This document shows, piece by piece, positions 24,367 to 36,790 of a DNA stretch of 64,000 nt; position 1 is the stretch's first letter; every line of letters begins with the position of its first letter. Source of the DNA: Mytilus californianus (Eukaryota; Mollusca; Bivalvia; Mytilida; Mytilidae); assembly GCF_021869535.1 (NCBI RefSeq), contig NW_026262734.1:107977088-108041087 (forward strand), given 5' to 3'. The notes under the pieces were generated by a model, which saw only the letters and a list, made by a program, of their open reading frames with translations, did not search any database and was not told the origin of the DNA. The position numbers and the translations under genes are program-made.

Positions 24367-24409
24367 CACCAGATGCGCATTTCGACAATCAATGTCTTTT
24401 CAGTGATGC
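24367..24409 (-). ncRNA. Hammerhead ribozyme-like fold, near-complete core
   Basis: Minus strand: CATCA pairs with TGGTG (stem I), GACA/TGTC close stem II around TTGAT, GAAA is intact, and ATGCGCAT makes a minimal stem III ending in the AUC cleavage triplet. The CUGANGA box reads CUGAAAA, so the invariant G8 is A. A fold this complete with one core lesion points to a recently inactivated type I hammerhead from a dispersed repeat. Confidence 0.65.
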
Positions 24410-24584
24410 TCGAGGTCAAAATATTTGAAAATCCAAAGCTTATTAAAAAGATAAAGAGCTATAAGCCAAAAAGGACAAAAAAGTATAGCCAAAGCCAGCT
24501 TTTTCCAAATTTTTATTGTCCCTTTGATGTCTTATGAAACTATAGAAAACAGCCAAAACCACAAAAAAGACAACTTGAATTCTA

Positions 24585-24795
24585 TGTGACTGTCATAAAA
24601 GTAACAGGATTAGCTAGCTATAAAATCAGGTTTGATCCAACATTTTCTACTTAAGAAAATGCCTGTACCAAGTTAGGATTATGACAGTTTTTTCATTCAT
24701 TTGATGTTCTTGAGCTTTTGATTTTGCCATTTGATAAGGAACTTTCCGTTTAGAATTTTCCTTGGAGTTTTGTATTTTTGTTATTTTACTTTTTG
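24585..24795 (+). repeat. Dispersed retroelement 3'-tail repeat, copy 2
   Basis: Homologous to 22125-22330 in order and orientation, with AAGAAAATGCCTGTACCAAG retained here and a slightly shortened form in the other copy. Confidence 0.55.
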
Positions 24796-24799
24796 AAGG

Positions 24800-27120
24800 A
24801 AGTATTAATTGGAAAAATAACATGCATAAATGTCAAAGACATATAACATGCGCAAGATATGTATTCCCTTTGTGTATAATTTCCAAGTATGTTATTGGAG
24901 GGTGTTGTGGTCTGATGAACTGTTTAATGTTTTGGTAATTCCTGTTATCCTTTTTATGTATTTAAGGATCTATTTAAGTGAAATAAAAAAAATCTAGAAT
25001 TTAGAATTGATACTATAAGTCAGAAGAGAACTAGTTAAGGAACAAAATAAGCTAAAAATATTGACAGGTAATGGAGCTCCTTTTCGAGATATTCAACTTA
25101 AAGTTTAAAAACAAATGGTGAGAAAAGGCAGACTTGGCCTTTTACCTTATATTTGAACGAAAAGAAATCTAGAATCTGCTTAAATGTTGACAATTGACCT
25201 TTATGAGCTATTGAATTCTCATTTAAAAAGAAAAAATGGTGTTTTGGGGCAAAAAGTTTACACTGTATCATAGGAAAAAAAACCAAAGGAGTCCGAACAT
25301 TTGACAAAATGTCCTAAACCTCACCGAAGTATATTCCTAAAACAAAAACCAACAATACACTGCCTTGTAGTATATCTGACGGTAAGATTCTATTTTTTCG
25401 TCAAAATTTTATAAACGATTCCTCGTCATTACTTTGATATATCAATATTTGAAATGACGAACCCGTTTTTGAAACTGAAAATTATTACCTCAAATTTACA
25501 GAGAGTTTTTATAGTTAAATGATAGTTTACTCACAGATTCTAACAATACAGTATGAGGTATTTCGTTTTAAAGTTGGGATAACAATAAAACAAAATTGAC
25601 TTTCACATCCGGTATCAAATGCTACAGTACCTAACACTGTTTTCCTATGTGCTTTTGATGATTAAGAAAGATGAATTCTTACTCTGTCTTTTTCCATGAT
25701 ATTGTCAGTTTTAATTTGACTTTTGTTCAACACATATCTGGTACATTTAAAAATACACTAAGGCAGTGTTGAAACATAATATAAGTTTGTAAATATAAAC
25801 TTTAAGATGATAATGTCACATTATATACTGTCTGAGACATGACGTTTATCAAATTAACATAAAGTAGAACCGCTTGGACGAACGAAACGTCTAGATTTAT
25901 ACCTAAGTTGAAATAATGCATGTTTATTTTGTTTTAATGGATAATTTTAGTTTAAATTAGCCAATTATGCATTATCATATCTAGGTCTCTGTAAATTTAC
26001 CTAGTACATACTATACGTGTAACTTTTGTTCAAGTAACTCATGATATTTATTGATTATTATTGTCACATCCGTTTTTGTAGAACAAACTACTATCTTAAA
26101 TATTCAGTTCTACAAACATTTTTGACATGGACTTTGATACTACCATTTACTACTTAAAGTAAAATATACGGAGATGTGGGATGATTGCCAATGAGACAAA
26201 TATCAACCCAATCCAGCTGCTTTGTTGTGAATCAATATCTAGCACATGAAGCGACAGTATTATCTACAATCCTTATCTGTATTTTGGAGATTTCTTTCCT
26301 TTAAGAAATACGTAGAACTTAAGCACTGTATTCAAAATTATTATTGATAATTCCATGCGGTGCGTTTTAAATTATCGATTTATGATTGGTCTGCACAAGA
26401 GTAAGTCGTTCAAAAATTTATCTTCCTCTGACCAATGGGATGAAGTAAAACATTTTGATGTGCAGTATAACGAATATTCTTGTGTCATCTAAACTACTTA
26501 AATAACGGGGTTCAGTGTGTTAGCCGGCATGACGTAAAAACGATGAATCAAAGAATTCAACTTAATATATAACGCATATAGGATAATGGTGTTGATTAAA
26601 AATTACACCATTCCTGACCCTTTTGTTTTCCACAAAATTAATATTACCAATAATTATCACAAATTCCGGGTCGAATCTGATACCGATACCAATAGTATAG
26701 CCAACATGTTACCTAATATGTACTGATTTAGCGTACCACCAAACGGTTGTATTTGAGATTTGCTATATACACGGGTCATAATCACACACTTTGTCATTAT
26801 ACTACATTGACACTACTTAATTCAATCATTGCCTAACAAAAATATATCTCCAAGTAGTTTCCGGTTTTCCGGTTGTAGCAAGAAAACCGGGACGAGATTT
26901 TGAATGCAGAGAAATCTATGCACCTTATTATAATCAGCACGACTTAAACAAATGACAATACAGATCCTAAAAGTACAGGCTAAACATAAGGCGTAGGTAC
27001 TTTAATTCAATCACGGACTGCCGATGTCTAGGGTGTGTTCTAGAGGTAATTAAGTTCAAATCACTATTTCAATATTCGTCTTACTTCCGTTATTGATATC
27101 GCCGGGTCGTCAAGATGTTT
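24800..27120. other. AT-rich stretch, nearly nothing recognised
   Basis: Only a fragment of the dispersed GATGTGGGATGATTGCCAAT repeat is visible near 26174-26205. The minus frame at 25098-25307 shows no motif. Confidence 0.35.
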
Positions 27121-27410
27121 GACAAACATCTTTCTTAAATTCTAAATATAATTCTTTCTACAATAAAACAATGGCATTTGGAATTATTATGGTGATGTAT
27201 GTAAAACAAGCACTCTAAATAGAGTTTGGAAGATTTATATTCAAACAAACAGTCGATGTGCCGATGTACACTATTTGATTGACCCAACTGTCTGATTTAT
27301 TGTGTTCTTTGGTTCATTTTTAGATTGATGATGTCCATTCACCCAATAACCCACATTTCAGTGAGTACTTGCAATGGAATTTAAATTAAGGATGTCACCG
27401 AAAGTAGAAA

Positions 27411-27612
27411 TATAAAAAAGAAGATGTGGTATGATTGGCAACGAGACAACTCTCTACAAGGGACTAAATGACACAGATTTTAACAACTATAGGTCACTGT
27501 ACGGCCTTCAACAATGAGCAAAGCCCATACCGCATAGTCAGCTTTAAAAAGCCCCGAAATGACAAATGTAAAACAATTCAAACGATAAAACTAACGGCCT
27601 AATTTATGTACA
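27411..27612 (+). mobile_element. Short interspersed element with 10-bp target duplication
   Basis: AAAGTAGAAA flanks the insert on both sides (27401-27410 and 27613-27622). The paralogous empty site at 3776-3785 has it once, which proves insertion. The 202-bp insert begins TATAAAAAAGAAGATGTGG and ends TAATTTATGTACA. Related copies occur at 38831-39036, 55845-56045, 57258-57458 and 62525-62680. There is no coding capacity. I cannot assign a retrotransposition or DNA mechanism with confidence; no polyA tail is visible. Confidence 0.85.
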
Positions 27613-28711
27613 AAAGTAGAAAGTCTGCATCATATCTATGTCTTTCCTTTGATTACGCCGTATGTGGATGCCTTCAAACTATAATCTATGACAAAAGTAA
27701 TGATTTCAACTTTTCAATTGTGAACTGACAATTTCGTAGTAGTAACATACCCTCTGTCTCAGCGTAAAGCATTTATATATTACTATAAATACGTATACGT
27801 TACTCTCGTGCATCGTAAAGTATACAAACTTCATAAACAGGCGTGTCCTCCTGACGCGCCTGGTCTCGCTTTTTTTGAGTTTATGTAATTCTCTCAGGTT
27901 TTTTTTAGCTTTATTGGCATTTTCTTAATCGATTTAAGAGACATGAACATCAGTACTAAATGGTATCGTCTAGTTCCACTTATTTAAGAATATACATAAA
28001 GTAATATCAAGAAAGATAAAAAACTGAACAAATTTAGAGTATTGTGACCATTATCCTGTCTGTTGAAACAATGCGCGAAATACATTACTTTTTAGAACTT
28101 GTAGTTCATTTTAAGATAACACAGTGTGACACTTCTTAAATTATTCTTGATGAATTGATATTTTCACAAGTTGATATTTTCGCGATTTCGATACATATTA
28201 GAATGTATGTCTGGATGTAATCGCACATAGACCGAAAAGTGCGCTCTTCACATTTATATCGATTATTTGCATTTTATATTATGAAAAAAAGAGAGAAATA
28301 GCTTATCGCAATTTATTTTAACGTTCAAGTATATATTAAAAAATAAAATGTATTTCTATGTTAAGTAACTTCTTTTTACTTATAAATACAATCTTTATAG
28401 TGTTTGTTATCTATTTATGAATGATGAGTTGTTCATTGTTTGTTTAGAATTTTGTTCCAGTTTTAATCAGATGTGGAGTCTTTAAAAGTTTATATATACC
28501 TGCAGAAAAATGTTACATATCCAACAATTTCTAATTTTTACTCATTCATATTCACAAGATTAGCTATAAAACAATATGGTCATAATTATAAATTGACTGT
28601 TACACAACTGAGAATTTTTAGAAATACCAAGGATTGTCTATCCGGCAAAAACTTTCACACTCTTGTGTCCGCTTCACCTTTGTACTTTATTTGGCCTTTT
28701 TAACTTTATGA

Positions 28712-28790
28712 ATTCGAGCGTCACTGATATGTAGATGAAATGCATACACAATTTTAATCCTAGAATTTATGATGAGTTAAGATATTTGAT
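28712..28790 (+). other. Hammerhead-derived repeat remnant (copy B)
   Basis: TTCGAGCGTCACTGATATG followed by TAGATGAAATGC keeps the CUGAU and GAAA halves but lost stem II. It is paralogous to 4978-5055, and both are followed by TTTATGATGAGTT. It should be inactive. Confidence 0.4.
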
Positions 28791-29183
28791 TTCCTAGAAA
28801 AATATTTCAGAAGGGTTTGGTCTTGGTTAAGGGTAACGTGTCCTGTGTTCATACTGACATCAACATCATATGTGTATATTTCTTTTGACGGTCTTTACTC
28901 TTATCGATTTGGTATCCTTCTTTGTTCAAAACTGACTTTAAAAAACAGATGGTACATATAGGCAAATTTGCCCTTAGATAAATTTGTTTTTTTTACAGTT
29001 TTTTTTTTTGGTCATAAAGCATTTCAATTGTTTCGGCTTTGAGCGATCCTAATGAAGGTAACAACGCTTCAGATGTATGGAATTTATAGCGTGTTGTTTT
29101 TTTTTTTGTTTTTTTTTAGATGATTTATTAATTCATATCAACATGAACTTTTTTAAAGGAATTGTTATATTGGTAATGTTCTT

Positions 29184-30388
29184 TCAGTCACCTTTATTCC
29201 GAAACGCTATTCCCGCAGGATAACCATATCCGTCATGCTTGCGATTCCCGTATAACCACAGTCCAAACCTTATTCCAATCGTGTTCATGATCCTATGAGC
29301 TCCTTCCGTTATGTTACAACTGAATGTAATATACTTTTTACCAATAACAGTCTTTTCAAAAACTTTATCAACCTTCATTCCATGACCGTTGATCTCGATA
29401 CCACGAACGGCATCTCCACAAAAGGTAATACTTACAAAACTCGAAAATTTACTCGGAATGATAAAACTGTAATCGGATTTGTATTGATTAATGCCGAATA
29501 CTGTCATCATGTATGAATCATAACCATTAGCTTCGTGAGGAAATATTACAACAAGAAGATTTCCGGTTGACTGAATGACTTATATATCATTGTGGATAAG
29601 GTCATGATACTCACCCTCGTTAAGGTGAATGTCGTAATGTCTATTTTTGACGTGAACATTGATATGAATTTTTCCCGGAGATAAAAGTCGGACGGTACTT
29701 TTTTGTCGCGTTTGGATAATGGGTACAATAAATTCATTATCTAGCTGATCAACAGATAAGATAATTTCTGTAAAATGGTTGCATGCGATATGTGTAACAG
29801 AGTTGCATTTACTTCCTGAAATAACGCCTATTGGTTTCGATGGTGAAATCACCGATCCCGAAAGATCATAATTATGCGAAAATTGTAATGTTTCGAAGGC
29901 AGACATACTAATTTTTATAATTTCACCATTTGCATACTCTTTTCCTTTGTATTGAACTGTCCCATGCTTCATTTTTAGTTACACTTCAACATTTGTATTT
30001 CCGCCTAATGATACAATTCCAATCAAACTCATCCCGTGTGACATGTGTTGCCACACAGTGAAAGATGCAACTATGTATTTTGTTGACATATATTTGATTG
30101 GAATTGCTGCATATCCGTCACACGTATCTACGTGTCTCTGAAAACCATAAACAGTGATAGGGACTGTTGATGTAATATGTATGCCTTTATTTTCTGTTCC
30201 ATATCCGAGGAAAACTTCCGTTTTCAAGATGATTTCATTTTTTCCTTTAATAATTGACATATTTCTATTGAAACTGTTTGATTCAGTTTTAACATCTCCA
30301 TTGTCGTGTCCATAAATATACAGCACTGGCTCTGTAGCAGATCTTTTTTTAAGTGGCTCAGTAAATATGGCTGCATACTCATAAAAGC
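29184..30388 (-). pseudogene. IgGFc-binding-type exon, duplicated and inactivated
   Basis: This is the paralogue of exon 2 of the gene at 5293-7554, alignable end to end without frameshift. It retains VYGFQRH, DGYAAIPIKYMSTKY, VDQLDNEFIVPI and YGYPAGIAFR, and the TTTGCAG acceptor at the start. Two in-frame TAA codons interrupt it. One at 29979-29981 replaces a Gln codon of the intact copy (C to T). The other at 29580-29582 replaces a Ser codon (TCA to TAA). No counterpart of the signal-peptide/coiled-coil exon occurs between 30.5 and 32 kb. It is therefore an unprocessed partial duplicate without a start. Confidence 0.9.
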
Positions 30389-30524
30389 CTGCAAATAGAA
30401 AAATGATAACATTATATATAATTTTGTAAGATAAACCAAGAAAAAAAATGTGGAAATTGGTTAAATGGGACTGTAATGAAAAAATGTAACATAAAACGGA
30501 AGTAATTTTTAATTACTAGTTGCA

Positions 30525-31331
30525 AGGTAGCAAAGAAGTAGTTAAGTGCAAAATAACATCTCGAGAACCAAACATTGAATGCACGGGATACATCACTTTT
30601 TTTTTATTTCGATTGCAGGCTTATTTACGCATTATCCATATTTCGTATCAGCACCACAAATTCAACCCGCAGAAAATGTCTTTGGGCTAGATATTCTATG
30701 AACTTCAATTGCACTTGTCTGCAGGGTATAATAACAATAATTCATATAATATGCTGATTTTTAGAAAACTATATCCCATTTGAAAACAAAATAAGTTCTT
30801 TTTATGGATTACTTTCGTTTTTAAAATATGATATAGTCAACTTCAATAACAAATTACAGTAATGAATACTGCTAATGTCAATGGATTATTATTTCAGACA
30901 GATAAAGGAAAGGAAGACAAAACTTTATGTGAGTGTGTGAATTATCCCCTTGAAGCTATCCTGGTACAGTTAATTTTTGTTAATGTTTCATATTTGCCTA
31001 AAAACATTTCCATAGGAATAAAATGCATTAATGGTCACATAAGAAGGATATCACATTGTACAAATTTTCACTAATAAGAAACATCTTCCAATATAATATT
31101 AAATTTGCTCTATATTTTGTTATATGGTTTCTTTTCCTACACTTGAAAAAGCATGAGCTGAAATACTAATTTTGTATTAATCTTCTGTTTGTAGGACTAG
31201 GAACAACCAACACAGATTTAAAGAAAACAGACAAGGTTTGAATATTAACTCATTTGCTTTCTTTGATTTGCACAAGAAAAAACATTTATGCCATGTTGTG
31301 ATAACATTCATTTATATAAAAAAAAACATTT
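30525..31331. other. Gap with two possible micro-exons
   Basis: Two short plus-strand segments have good splice borders: 30898-30928 (TTTCAG before, GTGAGT after) and 31195-31235 (TTTGTAG before, GTTTGA after). They are discussed as a finding; no gene is called. Confidence 0.25.
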
Positions 31332-32255
31332 ATGTTTGAAATAAAAACAATCTCGATATCAAAACTAGTCAAAGCATTAACTAAATTTTATCATCGGTAC
31401 AAGGACATCATTATTAAATATAAATCAACAAGCAGCCATCTTATACGTTCAGGTATTTCACATCCAATACTTTATAGTAATATTCTTTACAAAGCACAAA
31501 AAATGTCGGCATTCACCTCAAAAGCTAACCAAACCTTTAAATAGACTTATTCGGAAAGGAACCAGTTACGATACTGATGTCAAGTCTTTAAGGATTGCAT
31601 ATTTTGGTATCAATATTGATTCATTCATAGGGTCTTTGCATCGGAAATAAACACATTTATTCTAAAACCAGTTGTTGGCATGATACGGGTTATGTTCTTC
31701 TCATATATTTTATGATGGTATGATACAAAACCCCTAACGTGAGGGATTGTACTTGATTTTCATATGATGAAGACATAATCTTTCAATCAGTTTAATTGAG
31801 GTCTGGAGCTGGCATGTCAGTTACTGCTTGTAGTTCTTTGTTAATTTATGTATCATTGTCATTTTGCTGGGTTTCTTCTGTTAATTATTCGGACATCGGA
31901 CTCGGACTTATCTTAAACTGAGTTTTACTGTGCGTATTGCTATGCGTTTCTTTATTCTACATTGGCTAGAGGTATAAGGGGAGGGTTGAGATCTCACAAA
32001 ACATGTTTAACCCCGCCGCATTTCTGCGCATGTCCCAAGTCAATTGCCTCTGGCTTTGTTAGTCTTGTATGTTTTTAAAATTAAGTTCATTTATATGTTT
32101 TGAAGTTTAGTGTGACGTCCATTTTCACTAAACTAGTCGGGTGCGGGATTTCCTCGCTAAATTAAAGACTCATTGGTGGCCTTCAGCTGTTGTCTGCTCT
32201 TTGGTCGGGTTGTTGTCTCTTTGGCATATTCCCCATTTCCATTCTCAATTTTAAT
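31332..32255 (+). pseudogene. 5'-truncated copy of the RT element (RT C-terminus plus 3' tail)
   Basis: The plus strand encodes ALTKFYHRYKDIIIKY and LIRSGISHPILYSNILYKAQ, the same C-terminal block found downstream of the RT at 50152 (minus, about 49800-50070). A long tail then matches 49152-49800: CCAGTTGTTGGCATGA, ACATTGGCTAGAGGTATA, GGAGGGTTGAGATCTCA and TTTAACCCCGCCGCATTT, ending CCATTTCCATTCTCAATTTTAA. The upstream RT body is missing, as in target-primed 5' truncation. Confidence 0.75.
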
Positions 32256-32777
32256 CTTTTTGTAAATAAGACCTGAAGTTGTTAAATGCAAAAGCTGCAT
32301 TTGCGAAATGTTTTGAGGATGTCTTTTTCCATGTCAAATTACAGCATTGAATAATTAGTTATTATGATTTATTATTATTTCAAAAAGATGAAGGAACAGA
32401 AGACACAGATTTAGGTAAGTGAAGAGATTATCAATTCCATATACATAGTATTCGCCCTGATCTTCAAAAAAAAAAATGATTTCCTCGTTATCTACTATCC
32501 AGTAGTCTTTGTTGCTATTTCATTCATGTTTTTAAAGCATTTCCAGATGAAACCAAATCAGTGATTATCTCCTATAAATAATTTGCAGAGAGCGTTGATC
32601 CCTGAAATCTATTCTGAAGTAGGCCATCCATATTTACGTGTAGTTTCTAAAATAATTTAACATTTCTAATCTCGATTTGATACTTTTAGAACCGCTTTAG
32701 TAACTGTGAAATTTTTGTGAAACTGTATTTTATTTATCTCTGTACATTAGTTTTTGGTGTGATATTCTGTACTATCG

Positions 32778-33050
32778 CTGTCCTGGTTTGTTTCGTCTGT
32801 TTCTCGAGATCGCGAGGTCGTTGGTTCGAATCTCGACCGGGTCTAACAAAGGCGTAAAAATTGGTACATGTATTTGCTGTTTCAATTCTAAACTAGCGGT
32901 ATTTAACAGTAAGAGCACAGACTTGTCGGCTCGGAGCAAGAAATGTTTCCGGGTAGGGTGACTATTCTTCCTGCGAACTGATATCTTCATGTGAACTTAC
33001 GCGTAAAAAAACTGGCTCAGCTCAGCGTGTCGATCTAGTACAAAGCAGGG
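32778..33050 (+). mobile_element. tRNA-derived SINE with conserved central domain
   Basis: The head has a tRNA-like B box, GTTGGTTCGAATCTCG, in a segment with tRNA-like spacing (GCGAGGTCG before it). The body carries TCGGCTCGGAGCAAGAAATG, CCGGGTAGGGTGACTATTC and TCTAGTACAAAGCAGGG, which resembles the conserved central domain shared by several invertebrate SINE families. The 3' end is not sharp. It is not a functional tRNA because the acceptor stem does not close. Confidence 0.65.
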
Positions 33051-33054
33051 TTAA

Positions 33055-34610
33055 TACTCATATTATATTTACATGTAATTGTCCTGAATATTCTTTAATA
33101 TGCCACTTGACGTCATTCATTATCATTATTTATTTTACCGTCATTCTATACAGTGAAGTGTTTTTCTTCTACTGGTTTATATTACACTTCCGATAATTTC
33201 CACCAATCGAAATTAAAAAAAAAAATGGCAGGCGATGTTTTTCAACCAAACACCTGTGCCTGTTATGATATCTTTAACGGTAAATAATATTGAATCAAAT
33301 GTCCCTGTTGTGATAGATATTGTTAAATTAACTCCGTATTTTTTAGTCATTGGACAGTTTTGAGTTTATTCTGTATACGCATCTTTCTATAACAAAAGAC
33401 TAAGTTGACTCTTAATATTTTGATTTGTCTGTGTCGTTGGGTAGCTGCCACATTAATGTTTACCTTTATCTCATTTTATTCAAAACCAAAGGCTTGACTT
33501 GGGTATAGAATATTGACTTCTCTGGACCTCTCCAGTCCGACAGTAAACCCTTGCTAAAGGGGTGTGTCAGTTTGGCTGTTCAACTGCTATTATAACAACT
33601 ATTAAACCAGAAATAAAAAAAAACTTGAATCAGCAACTTTTGTCACTTAGACAAGACTGCCGTCGTTGTACGCTTATGAGTTATTGCCACTCAATGCGGA
33701 TTTTTGTTTCTGTTTGACTCCCCTACTCCTAGTATGGTTGGATAGGATATAATGTAACCCCCTAATGTGGACTACGTTATTTTATGTTCAAAAAGATTAA
33801 ATGCAAGAGAAAAATAAGGAAAGAAATGCTAAAATTAACGCTTAAAAATCGAATATATAAATATTGGTAAACTGCCTGAGATAAATATCAATTGAAGACT
33901 AATGATTGTACATCACTTAATGGGGCTGATTAATAAATTGTTCCCTTGATGTCCAGTGACAAATATGTAATGTTTTGTATGCTTTGTCTTTAATCATTTT
34001 CTATTGCACGACATGACGTTGCTTATTCTTATTGCAAGTTATTAGTTTGAATGCCCTTTGGTATCTTTCACCTTCATAAAAAGCAAAGTAAAACATACAG
34101 AAAATAGGAAATTAGTAATGCTGCCTTTTCATTGCGGTACTATTTTAGGATATTTCACATAGCTTCTTAATATTTTAGGAAATTTTTTCCATTTCATCCA
34201 TCTCTCAATTTCAAAAAATAGGTTTAATACTATTTTGGTTTATCTTATAAAATGTAATCAAATAATGTGTCCAGTGACAATCTAAATTAGACAAGCTACA
34301 AGCCTTTCTACATAATTTCTACAAAATTCACTATTTCATATGCTAAATGCTTTTAACTAAGATTGATGTTAATGCATTGCCTCTTTTAAAGATGACAAGG
34401 GTATTACCTTTTTGATGTGCGTGTGAATAATCATATGTTAAAAATGTGATAGGGTTTGACTCTTAACACTTGAGACCTGTTTTCAATTGCCGGTACAACA
34501 ATTAAATGAATTTTAACTGTGTGGTACTTTGTGTCCTGGCATATCTATTATATGCACTCCTTTTTTCTCTTTTTGGTATATAATTAACCCTCTTTCAAAT
34601 AAAACATAAA
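33055..34610. other. AT-rich stretch, nothing recognised
   Basis: I looked here for the 3' exons of the OTU-MULE gene (the later acidic residues and a C/W/H block expected after the last recognised exon) and found no convincing candidate. Either they are deleted or too diverged to see. Confidence 0.35.
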
Positions 34611-36522
34611 TGACTACCTGGGATTGAATGTAAAACCACTTTTATTTGCACTGGTTTTCAAGCTTCTTAAAATGTAGCAACTATTTCAGATGTATCTTGT
34701 GATGAAATGCAGAACGCTAAGGGGGTACCTTTGCCATAATCACTTCGTGCAACTAAGGCGTAGAATACGTATCCATATGCAGTAAGACCTTAAAATATTA
34801 GTTTTTATTAACATATGAATTAAAAATACTTTGATAATCTTGCATAAAGGTAAGTCATGCTTATAAAAAATATCTTGCATATATACTACTTCCTCATATA
34901 ATTATTCCTTATTTGTAAAACTTCAATTTTAAAGAAATGTTCAATCCCATATGACAAATTAAATTAGAAACTACTTAATTATTGCTTTTTACATTTTTTG
35001 CAGGTTTACAGTAAGGTTTCATTGAATAGATTAATCACAAAAGCTATATATGTATAGATATTGATAACATATATTATTTAAAGACATTATTTTTGAGAAG
35101 ACAAAACTTTTGCCACTAGCTTGGTAGTTATTTCTTCCATACCCCATCCTTAACATGTGAAGGAAACATTTTCATTAAAAATCACATATGAATTATGAAT
35201 ACTTAATGAATGCATCTTTTGTAAAAATGGTTGCATGATGAAAATGTAATAAAGAAAGTGCTGTGGAACCTGTTAGTGTATTCATACCTTTGTGTGTTGC
35301 ATCTAAAAATACAACATTTTTTGCTAAATTCTTCATACGTTCCCTTTGGTTAGCATTCCGATAAACAATGATAAGAGGTTGCTTCTCAGTGCTACAAAGA
35401 GGAATAATATCGTAATACCTCTTTAAAAACATAATGTTAGACAACAGAAGATGTACCTGTACTTACAATGTAGTAATGCTGTTTCATTTCTCATTTCGTT
35501 TTATGATGTATATAAATATATGTCTTAAAATTATATCAAATAGTGTTTTACTTTTTTTTTTAAACATAATGTATTTTTATTCTTATAGCAATATCTCAGC
35601 AAAGACAAACTATGACCTTTAAATACACCTTTATTAAATAGAAGCATAGTATGATAATCTTACTCTATTAATTCTTGGTATAACACAATCTCATCCTTAA
35701 GTGTCTGTGTGCATAAATGGTTCACTGCTAATGAATCATTACATTGACATCTGAAACATAAGAAGTTAAAATACAAGACATTTTTAGTACCACTTTTGAG
35801 TAATGTGTGTATATATACATTTATCCTGCAATTGGGTGTCTTATCATACATATACAGCCCAACAGATATCGCTATGCTGTATCTGTATACTATACAAATA
35901 TTGCTTTAAAGCTCCGCCCACTGCCGGACTACGTTTGTGTATTGCTGTTGACGAGTGTTGTGTGAACCTGCGTGACCTCGGAATGTTTATGCAGTCGCAT
36001 TCCAATGACGTATTGCTTGACCTTATGCGAACTATAAATTAATTTACGTTCTGTTTGTTTTAAAGCCATGATTTCGTTAGAGCAATAAGAAATAAACAAA
36101 CAAACATGAACAGCAGAATTTTCTACGACGCCAATCATCGAGTTCAAAACTTGAATGTATACATGTGTAACACAAAATCAACCATGTCAATTTCAGCATG
36201 TTAAGTGAATGTCAAGTTCAGTTCAAAATTCTGAAGCGTAGGACAACTCATACGCTTTTGTTTCAAATCGGACAATGTTTTGTTATTTATTTTTACTGTT
36301 GAAATTATTTGTTATGTTAGAATAGATAATTATTTACTTTGAGCAATGTATTATTGTTGACCATTCGAGATTCTTTTCTGCGAACCCGTCTTCAACTGAA
36401 TGTATGATTTTAATATTATTACGCGGGCCTCAAGGGATTTTAAATCGAAAATAAATTAAAAAAATGTGAGTTTTCCTGTATTTCAAAGCACAAACAATAT
36501 ACACAATTAATTGCAGGATAAA

Positions 36523-36670
36523 GATAATAACTGTTTAGTGTCTTAAAATATCAGCTGTATTTGTACTCGGCGTGAAACAGGAGTAATAGCTCACTAAAGC
36601 TGGCATTACACCTGTTTCGCAGCCTCGTACAAATACAGCTCATATTTAAAGACACTAAACAGTTATTGTC
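36523..36670. mobile_element. Foldback (hairpin) element 2
   Basis: The left arm GATAATAACTGTTTAGTGTC is complementary to the right arm GACACTAAACAGTTATTGTC, and pairing continues past the centre with TGTATTTGTAC/GTACAAATACA. The core GAAACAGG-AGCTC-AAAGC-CCTGTTTCGCAGCC matches the core layout of element 1 at 18807, while the arms differ at many positions yet remain paired. It lies in an intron of the composite gene. Confidence 0.85.
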
Positions 36671-36691
36671 TATATATTTTTGTTCTTCCCT

Positions 36692-36790
36692 GGCTGGGAT
36701 TCGAACACATGCTACTGAGATATCGTGGCACCAAATCGCCTTTCACTATGTCAGGGGCACTAGACCACTGGATCACCTAGGCTCGAATGG
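36692..36790 (-). mobile_element. tRNA-derived SINE head
   Basis: On the minus strand CCTAGGTGATCCAGTGGTCT is an A-box-like start and GTGTTCGAATCCCAGCC a B-box. Acceptor-stem closure is absent. It directly abuts foldback 2, and the two may be one composite repeat. Confidence 0.6.

Larger units (their letters stand above)
27125..30520. repeat. Segmental duplication, copy B (partner 3360-6610)
   Basis: Collinear with copy A through non-coding and coding sequence. Homology fades into the intron side of the IgGFc exon at about 30520, before any counterpart of exon 1. It contains an insertion with target duplication (27411-27612) that copy A lacks. Confidence 0.85.

Noticed and set aside
32778-32850. 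Functional tRNA gene
   Set aside because: The B box is good, but the acceptor stem does not close and SINE body sequence follows directly.
35803-36147. Overlapping frames on both strands near 35.8-36.1 kb
   Set aside because: They sit in an intron of the composite gene; the local higher GC and a TATA-like word (CTATAAATTAA) are not enough to call a promoter or gene.
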